Positions 6,195 to 9,750 of a stretch of 9,750 bases of DNA are shown in pieces. A program made the translations under genes and the position numbers. Positions within the stretch are counted from its first letter, which is position 1; each line of letters begins with the position of its first letter. The notes beneath the pieces are model-generated. The model made no database searches and was not told the DNA's origin. It worked only from the letters and a program-made list of their open reading frames with translations. Source of the DNA: Chloroflexota bacterium (GTDB taxonomy: Bacteria; Chloroflexota; Limnocylindria; Limnocylindrales; CSP1-4); NCBI GenBank assembly GCA_027346765.1, contig DAIERN010000037.1, positions 1 through 9,750 on the forward strand, read 5' to 3'.

Positions 6195-7394
6195 TTGACG
6201 CGAATCCTGCTGTACACGGGCAAAGGCGGAGTGGGCAAGACCAGCATTGCCGCGGCGACGGCGGTGCTGTGCGCGCGCCGCGGCCTGCGCACCCTCGTTG
6301 TGTCGACCGACATCGCCCATAGCCTGGCCGACGCGCTCGATACCCCGGTTGGGCCCACGCCGCGCCTGATCGAGCCCAACCTGTGGGCGCACGAACCGGA
6401 CGTCTTCTTCAACATCAGCAAGTACTGGCGCACGATCTCGTCGTATTTCTCGAGCCTGTTCTCGTGGGGCGGCCTGGACGAGGTCATGGCCGAGGAGATG
6501 ACCGTCCTGCCCGGCATGGATGAGCTGGGCAACCTGCTGTGGATCGGCGACCACGTCGACAAGGCCGAATACGACCTGATCGTGGTCGATGCCGCGCCCA
6601 CCGGCGAGACGGTCCGCCTGCTCAGCCTGCCTGAGGCATCGCGTTGGTGGATCGAGAAGATCGCGCCCATCGGCCGGCGGGTGCAGAAGCTGGGTGGCCC
6701 GGTCCTCCGGCGGATAGTCGGTGTCCCGCTGCCGAATGACGAGGTCTACGAATCGGCCGAGCTGCTGCTCGAGCGCCTGCGTTACGTGCACGATCTGCTG
6801 GCCGATCCGGATCGCTCGTCGGTGCGGCTCGTGCTGAACCTCGAGCGCGTCTCCATCCAGGAGGCGCAGCGCTCGTTCACCTACTTCCACATGTACGGCT
6901 TCCCGACTGACCTGATCGTCGCCAACCGGGTGCTGCCCGTAGCCAGCGGCGCCTACTTCGACGCGTGGCGCGAAGCTCAGGCGCGCTACCTGCCCTTGGT
7001 CGAGCAGCAGTTCGCGCCGGTGCCGGTGCGCACCGTGCCGTTCTTCGACAAGGAGATGGTCGGCGTCGATCGGCTAGCCGAGCTGGGCCAGGCGCTGTTC
7101 GGTGATTCAGACCCGCAGGAGTTCCTGTACCGCGGCCGGCCGTACTCGATCTCGCGCGACGCCAGCGGCTACACGCTGGCGCTCGAGCTGCCGTTCGCGA
7201 CGCGCGAAGATGTGACGCTGTCGCGCAGCGGCGATGAGCTGGTGCTGCAGGTTGGGACCTGGCGCCGTAATCTCGTCTTGCCGCGCCTGTTGCTCAACGC
7301 CCCTACCCAGGGCGCAAGAATGGATGACCGAGTGTTGAAGGTGCGCTTCGCGGAGCCCCCGCGAGCAATGACGGGAGGGTCGCGCAATGGATGA
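6195..7394 (+). CDS. ArsA/Get3-type ATPase fused to an Hsp20-like domain
   Basis: A 399-residue protein. Residues 1-305 form a SIMIBI-class ATPase: deviant Walker A GKGGVGKT (9-16, with signature Lys10), switch I STDIAHSLADAL (37-48; the usual DPAHSL has Ile for Pro), switch II VVDAAPTGET (130-139) and NRVLP (244-248). Residues about 315-386 look like an alpha-crystallin/Hsp20 beta-sandwich (YSISRDASGYTLALELP, then LVLPRLLL), the ArsA_HSP20 arrangement. The whole protein has a single cysteine (Cys26), so the arsenite-binding cysteines of plasmid ArsA and the CxxC zinc site of Get3 are absent. Arsenite export is therefore unlikely; client or membrane-protein handling is a guess. There is one ATPase half, so it probably works as a dimer. 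It overlaps the next gene by 8 bp. Confidence 0.88.
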   Translation: MTRILLYTGKGGVGKTSIAAATAVLCARRGLRTLVVSTDIAHSLADALDTPVGPTPRLIEPNLWAHEPDVFFNISKYWRTISSYFSSLFSWGGLDEVMAEEMTVLPGMDELGNLLWIGDHVDKAEYDLIVVDAAPTGETVRLLSLPEASRWWIEKIAPIGRRVQKLGGPVLRRIVGVPLPNDEVYESAELLLERLRYVHDLLADPDRSSVRLVLNLERVSIQEAQRSFTYFHMYGFPTDLIVANRVLPVASGAYFDAWREAQARYLPLVEQQFAPVPVRTVPFFDKEMVGVDRLAELGQALFGDSDPQEFLYRGRPYSISRDASGYTLALELPFATREDVTLSRSGDELVLQVGTWRRNLVLPRLLLNAPTQGARMDDRVLKVRFAEPPRAMTGGSRNG

Positions 7395-7671
7395 CAGCCG
7401 TATGGATCGCCTCGAGCGGCGTTTGGATGAGCTCGACCAGCGCAGCAGCACCATGGAGCGAATGCTCGAGACGATGCTCGATCGCTCGCGCCAGGCCGCG
7501 GACATGATCGTGCCCCACCAGACGCGCAACCACCTGCGCGCGGCGGGCCGTGAGAACCTGCTGGCCGTGCGCAGCCTGCTCGATTTCTGGGCCAACAAGC
7601 TGACCGAGTCCGACGACGACTCGGCTGCTCCGGCCGACCAATCCACCCGGGAGAACATCCACATCGACTAG
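7387..7671 (+). CDS. Small coiled-coil protein coupled to the ArsA-type ATPase
   Basis: A 94-residue soluble protein. Residues 5-38 have heptad-like spacing of Leu/Met (MDRLERRLDELDQRSSTMER onward), indicating a coiled coil. Residues 45-72 form an amphipathic helix (HLRAAGRENLLAVRSLLDFW), followed by an acidic, disordered tail ending in ENIHID. GGGAGGG at 7373-7379 gives a ribosome site 7 nt before ATG 7387, and the start lies inside the end of the ATPase gene. No known family is recognised. The overlap suggests a stoichiometric partner or oligomerisation factor of the ATPase, which is inference. Confidence 0.75.
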   Translation: MDDSRMDRLERRLDELDQRSSTMERMLETMLDRSRQAADMIVPHQTRNHLRAAGRENLLAVRSLLDFWANKLTESDDDSAAPADQSTRENIHID

Positions 7672-7702
7672 CCGCAAGGACGACACGAGCAACCGCTTGC
7701 GG
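7672..7702 (+). repeat. Inverted repeat just after the coiled-coil gene
   Basis: CCGCAAG (7672-7678) and CTTGCGG (7696-7702) are perfect complements with a 17-nt loop, starting directly after the TAG stop. There is no U-tract. It lies in the 103-bp gap before the permease gene and could be a weak attenuator. The same gap also carries an open, protein-like reading frame. Confidence 0.3.
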
Positions 7703-7774
7703 GAGCTCGTGGAGGACGCGCAGCAGCGGCCCGCAGGCGTCGCTGCGGAGACGGAAACGATTGAAAGGTAACGA

Positions 7775-9112
7775 GTGATCGGCCCGCGCCTGCGCCGCTT
7801 CGCGGCCGGCTATCGCGGCTTCTCGCGCAACGCGCGCATCTTCATCAGCGGCTCGTTCCTGTCGAGCGCCGCGTTCGGCCTGTTCTTCGTCAACTTCAAC
7901 CTGTATCTCGCAGCGCGCGGCTTCGATCCGTCGACCATCGGCCTGGTCGCCACCACGTCGGGGCTGAGCATCGCGGCGGCCGCGATTCCGGCGAGCATCC
8001 TCGCCAACCGGCTGGGCCGACGGAACACGATGCTCCTTGGCGCGGCCACCGTGATCATCGCGTTCCTGGGCTTCCTGACGTTCGACGCGTTGGCGGCGAT
8101 CGTCATGCTGACCGTGCTCTATGGCACTGGCCAGCAACTCATGGCGATCCCGGCCAGCCCATTCCTGACGGAGAACTCGAAGCCGGACCAGCGCAACGAG
8201 GTCTTCGCGCTCAACGGTGCGATGTTCAACCTATCGCAGGTGATCGCCGGCCTTTCTGCGGGCGCGATCGTGGGCCTCTTCCTGGGCGGCGGTGGCTCGA
8301 GCAACCAGGTGGCCTCTTTCCACTTGCTCCTCGTGGGCATGGTCGTGCTGATCGGTGGCACGGCGCTGCTGCTGATCGTGATTGGCGATGACCGTCACCG
8401 ATCGGGTCTGGCCGAAACGGGTGTCGTCGCGCCAGAGCCAAACCAACCGCCGGTGGCTGCGTCCGGGATGCAGGCGCGACTGTCGCGCATCGGCGTTCAC
8501 GTGAGCGAGCCGCGGCTCTTTCTCAAGCTGGTCGCGCCCGGGTTCCTGATCGCTATCGGCGCGGGGCAGGTGCTGCCCTTCCTGAACCTGTACATCGTGG
8601 GCCGCTTTGGGCTCGACCTATCGACGACGAACGCCGTGTTCGCGGTCAGTGCGCTGGGCACGATGATCGCGATCCTCATCCAGCCGGTGATCGCGCGCCG
8701 CTACGGCAAGATCCAGTCGGTCGTGCTCGTCCAGGCCGCGAGCATCCCCTTCATCACCGTGCTGGGCTTCGCGCCGTGGATACCGCTGGTCATCGTTGGC
8801 ATGACCGTCCGCAACGCGCTGATGAACGCGGCCAACCCGGTCTTCAGCGCGTACGTGATGGGTCGGGTCAAACCACTCGAGCGGGCCACGATCACCGCCA
8901 GCCAGAGCATGGTCTGGTCGATCGGCTGGGCGATCGGCGGCATCTACTACTCGACCGTCCAGGGCGCGCTGGGTTTCGCGCGCGGGTACGACGTGAATTT
9001 CCTGACGATCATCGTCTTCTATTCGACCGCGACGGCGCTCTACTACCTGTGGTTCGCGCGGCGCGAGCCCGCGGCACGCCCTCAGTCTGAAGGCGCGAAC
9101 ATACCGGCGTGA
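7775..9112 (+). CDS. Major facilitator superfamily permease
   Basis: A 445-residue inner-membrane protein with about 12 hydrophobic segments, roughly 22-42, 52-73, 86-104, 106-126, 145-170, 182-203, then 250-272, 281-303, 312-330, 332-358, 374-395 and 405-427. A hydrophilic linker at 204-248 divides the two six-helix halves, as in MFS transporters. ANRLGRRNTM (77-86) after TM2 corresponds to motif A (GxLaDRxGRrx). The substrate cannot be told; it looks like a drug/metabolite-type exporter. GTG 7775 follows a GAAAGG ribosome site 6 nt upstream. It ends in a GTGA overlap with the acetyltransferase gene and lies downstream of the ATPase and coiled-coil genes, probably in one operon. Confidence 0.88.
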   Translation: MIGPRLRRFAAGYRGFSRNARIFISGSFLSSAAFGLFFVNFNLYLAARGFDPSTIGLVATTSGLSIAAAAIPASILANRLGRRNTMLLGAATVIIAFLGFLTFDALAAIVMLTVLYGTGQQLMAIPASPFLTENSKPDQRNEVFALNGAMFNLSQVIAGLSAGAIVGLFLGGGGSSNQVASFHLLLVGMVVLIGGTALLLIVIGDDRHRSGLAETGVVAPEPNQPPVAASGMQARLSRIGVHVSEPRLFLKLVAPGFLIAIGAGQVLPFLNLYIVGRFGLDLSTTNAVFAVSALGTMIAILIQPVIARRYGKIQSVVLVQAASIPFITVLGFAPWIPLVIVGMTVRNALMNAANPVFSAYVMGRVKPLERATITASQSMVWSIGWAIGGIYYSTVQGALGFARGYDVNFLTIIVFYSTATALYYLWFARREPAARPQSEGANIPA

Positions 9113-9417
9113 CCATCGACATCCGCCCGGTGCCGGCCGATCAGCTGCGCCGGTACATCGACACCGTCAACGCGGCCTTTGGCGAGCCCACCGATGAGGC
9201 GCAGTTCAAGCTCGACAAAGCGCTGCTCGACCCCGCTCGTGTGCTGGGCGCGTACGACGGCGAATCGCTGGTCGGCGGTCGCGCCGGAGCGACAACTAAA
9301 GGAACGCCCGAAGGAGCCGCCCGGTCCAGTTGTCGTCTTCACTGGCGGACCAGTGAGGGCGGCTCCGGTGCCGTGGCCCCTTCGGGACGAGCGCAGATTA
9401 CGGGCCACCGCCACTGA
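9109..9417 (+). pseudogene. GNAT N-acetyltransferase, N-terminal fragment with an unrelated tail
   Basis: Residues 1-58 look like the start of a GNAT acetyltransferase, probably the Eis-like type: TIDIRPVPADQLRRYIDTVN (2-21), AAFGEP, then a strand around ARVLGAYDGESLVGG (43-57). The next strand, the acetyl-CoA-binding motif and the rest of the domain are missing. From about residue 60 (base 9290) the frame is Gly/Ser/Arg/Thr-rich nonsense and stops at 9417. GTG 9109 overlaps the permease stop (GTGA), so the original gene was an operon member. The break coincides with the start of a repeat-rich non-coding stretch, suggesting insertion or deletion. A functional mini-protein is much less likely. 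Confidence 0.65.
9291..9366 (+). ncRNA. Candidate structured RNA element (H-type pseudoknot topology)
   Basis: Three perfect complementary pairs interlock. Stem A is GACAACT (9291-9297) with AGTTGTC (9328-9334). Stem B is GGAGCCGCCC (9313-9322) with GGGCGGCTCC (9357-9366). Hairpin C is TCACTGG-CGGA-CCAGTGA (9339-9356), whose 3' end abuts stem B directly. The order A-B-A'-C-B' is a pseudoknot. An alternative 14-bp stem with three G-U pairs, 9332-9345 with 9350-9363, would break A and B. No known RNA family is recognised, and transcription is not shown by the sequence. It could also be a DNA-level element. Confidence 0.4.
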
Positions 9418-9429
9418 CGGCAACGGCCT

Positions 9430-9492
9430 TTGTCCACGAACTTTGGGTCGTGGCGCGATCTTATCCACGACGTGCCAAGGACCCCATCCACA
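9430..9492 (+). promoter_or_regulatory. Cluster of three DnaA-box-like 9-mers
   Basis: TTGTCCACG (9430-9438), TTATCCACG (9461-9469) and CCATCCACA (9484-9492) lie in the same orientation, starting 31 and 23 nt apart. They match the TTATCCACA / high-GC TTGTCCACA DnaA box at 7-8 of 9 positions. There is no dnaA, dnaN or AT-rich unwinding tract, so an origin is not claimed; DnaA titration or regulation, or chance, are the options. Confidence 0.3.
9447..9471 (+). repeat. Inverted repeat GTCGTGG / CCACGAC
   Basis: A perfect 7-bp stem (9447-9453 with 9465-9471) and an 11-nt loop. The left arm can pair instead with CCACGA at 9434-9439, so two alternative hairpins share one arm. The right arm overlaps the second DnaA-box-like site. 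Confidence 0.4.
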
Positions 9493-9503
9493 GCGTCCTT
9501 GGC
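9474..9503 (+). terminator. Perfect 9-bp hairpin, possible terminator or structural element
   Basis: GCCAAGGAC (9474-9482) pairs with GTCCTTGGC (9495-9503) around a 12-nt loop. It is the strongest simple hairpin in the non-coding stretch. It has no U-tract, so factor-independent termination is not assured; it lies between the broken acetyltransferase gene and the next coding region. Confidence 0.4.
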
Positions 9504-9542
9504 GACGCTGCCCCATGATCTCCCGACCATGAGCTGCATCCT

Positions 9543-9750
9543 TTGAACGGTCCCTACCCCTACTACGAGCCCCCGGCGCCGCCCAGCCCCAAGCCCGCAT
9601 CGTCGCTCGCGGCGCTGGTGCTCCTGGTGGCCTGCCTCGCCGGCGGCTTTGCCCTGGTGCTGCTGGGCGGCAATGCCGCGCCCTGGCTGTTCTTCGCCTA
9701 TGTCGCGCTCAATGTCGCCTACACCCTGGGATTGAAGAATGTCGTGGTGC
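9543..9750 (+). CDS. Membrane protein, start of gene (UbiA prenyltransferase-like segment), cut by window end
   Basis: The first 69 residues are visible from TTG 9543. A Pro/Tyr-rich hydrophilic head (NGPYPYYEPPAPPSPKP) is followed by two hydrophobic segments, about 19-43 and 47-62, then LGLKNVVV. The stretch AYVALNVAYTLGLKNVVV closely resembles the interior of UbiA-type enzymes such as decaprenyl-phosphate phosphoribosyltransferase, where it normally lies well over 100 residues from the start, after the NDxxD motif. Either the N-terminal part of a UbiA gene has been lost, or this is another short-tailed membrane protein. There is no Shine-Dalgarno before the TTG; the frame is open back to 9519 without a better start. 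Confidence 0.5.
   Translation, partial: MNGPYPYYEPPAPPSPKPASSLAALVLLVACLAGGFALVLLGGNAAPWLFFAYVALNVAYTLGLKNVVV

Noticed and set aside
9316..9345. VVVFTGGP peptide in another forward frame, resembling the start of thiamine pyrophosphokinase
   Set aside because: Only a few residues resemble it, nothing follows in any frame, and there is no start codon or ribosome site.
9291..9366. HDV-like self-cleaving ribozyme, suggested by a 7-bp first stem starting with G and a pseudoknot
   Set aside because: No satisfactory P3/P1.1 arrangement and no catalytic-cytosine junction between the hairpin and the last stem; stem B lies too close to the closing strand of stem A.
9400..9430. Cobalamin riboswitch, from the string CCGCCACTG
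   Set aside because: The B12-box and the other conserved blocks are absent, and no B12-related gene follows.
9339..9539. Minus-strand open frame of about 66 codons in the non-coding stretch
   Set aside because: No ribosome site, no native third-position bias, no recognisable domain; it reads through the inverted repeats.

Overview
The window is a high-GC bacterial segment with strongly G/C-biased third codon positions, many GTG/TTG starts, tightly packed and overlapping genes, and TAnnnT-type -10 boxes close to starts. The gene set (a two-domain multicopper oxidase, an ArsA-type ATPase fused to an Hsp20-like domain, a ParB-like protein, an MFS permease and an actinobacterial-looking adenosine deaminase) suggests a high-GC Chloroflexota lineage. 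An actinobacterium-like genome cannot be excluded. This taxonomic call is inference; there is no rRNA or other marker in the window.

Layout. Positions 1-1063 hold the 3' end of a two-domain multicopper oxidase, translationally coupled (TGATG) to an ATP-binding universal stress protein. A promoter/leader region (1064-1167) precedes a monodomain cupin, which ends in a GC-rich hairpin. A minus-strand gene (1592-2872) encodes a PD-(D/E)XK nuclease-like protein framed by helical and coiled-coil segments. It is divergent from a small alpha/beta hydrolase (2924-3433), which is followed by adenosine deaminase add (3468-4565). Overlapping the add stop codon on the minus strand is a 49-residue zinc-ribbon protein gene with an excellent ribosome binding site. 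Divergent from it is a coupled pair: a ParB-like domain protein and a metallophosphoesterase (4798-6164).

From about 6130 a second operon begins, in order: the ArsA/Hsp20 ATPase (TTG start), a coiled-coil partner overlapping it by 8 bp, a 12-TM MFS permease, and a GNAT acetyltransferase joined to the permease by a GTGA overlap. The GNAT gene loses recognisable homology near 9290. It runs into about 250 bp of non-coding DNA dense in inverted repeats: a candidate pseudoknot, two further perfect stems and three DnaA-box-like 9-mers. A membrane protein gene resembling an interior part of UbiA-type prenyltransferases starts at about 9543 and runs off the window.

Most genes are ordinary housekeeping or accessory functions. 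The least explained parts are the 9290-9540 region, the cysteine-poor ArsA/Hsp20 ATPase with its coiled-coil partner, the PD-(D/E)XK coiled-coil protein, and the small zinc-ribbon gene. No tRNA, rRNA, CRISPR array, transposase or phage gene was seen.
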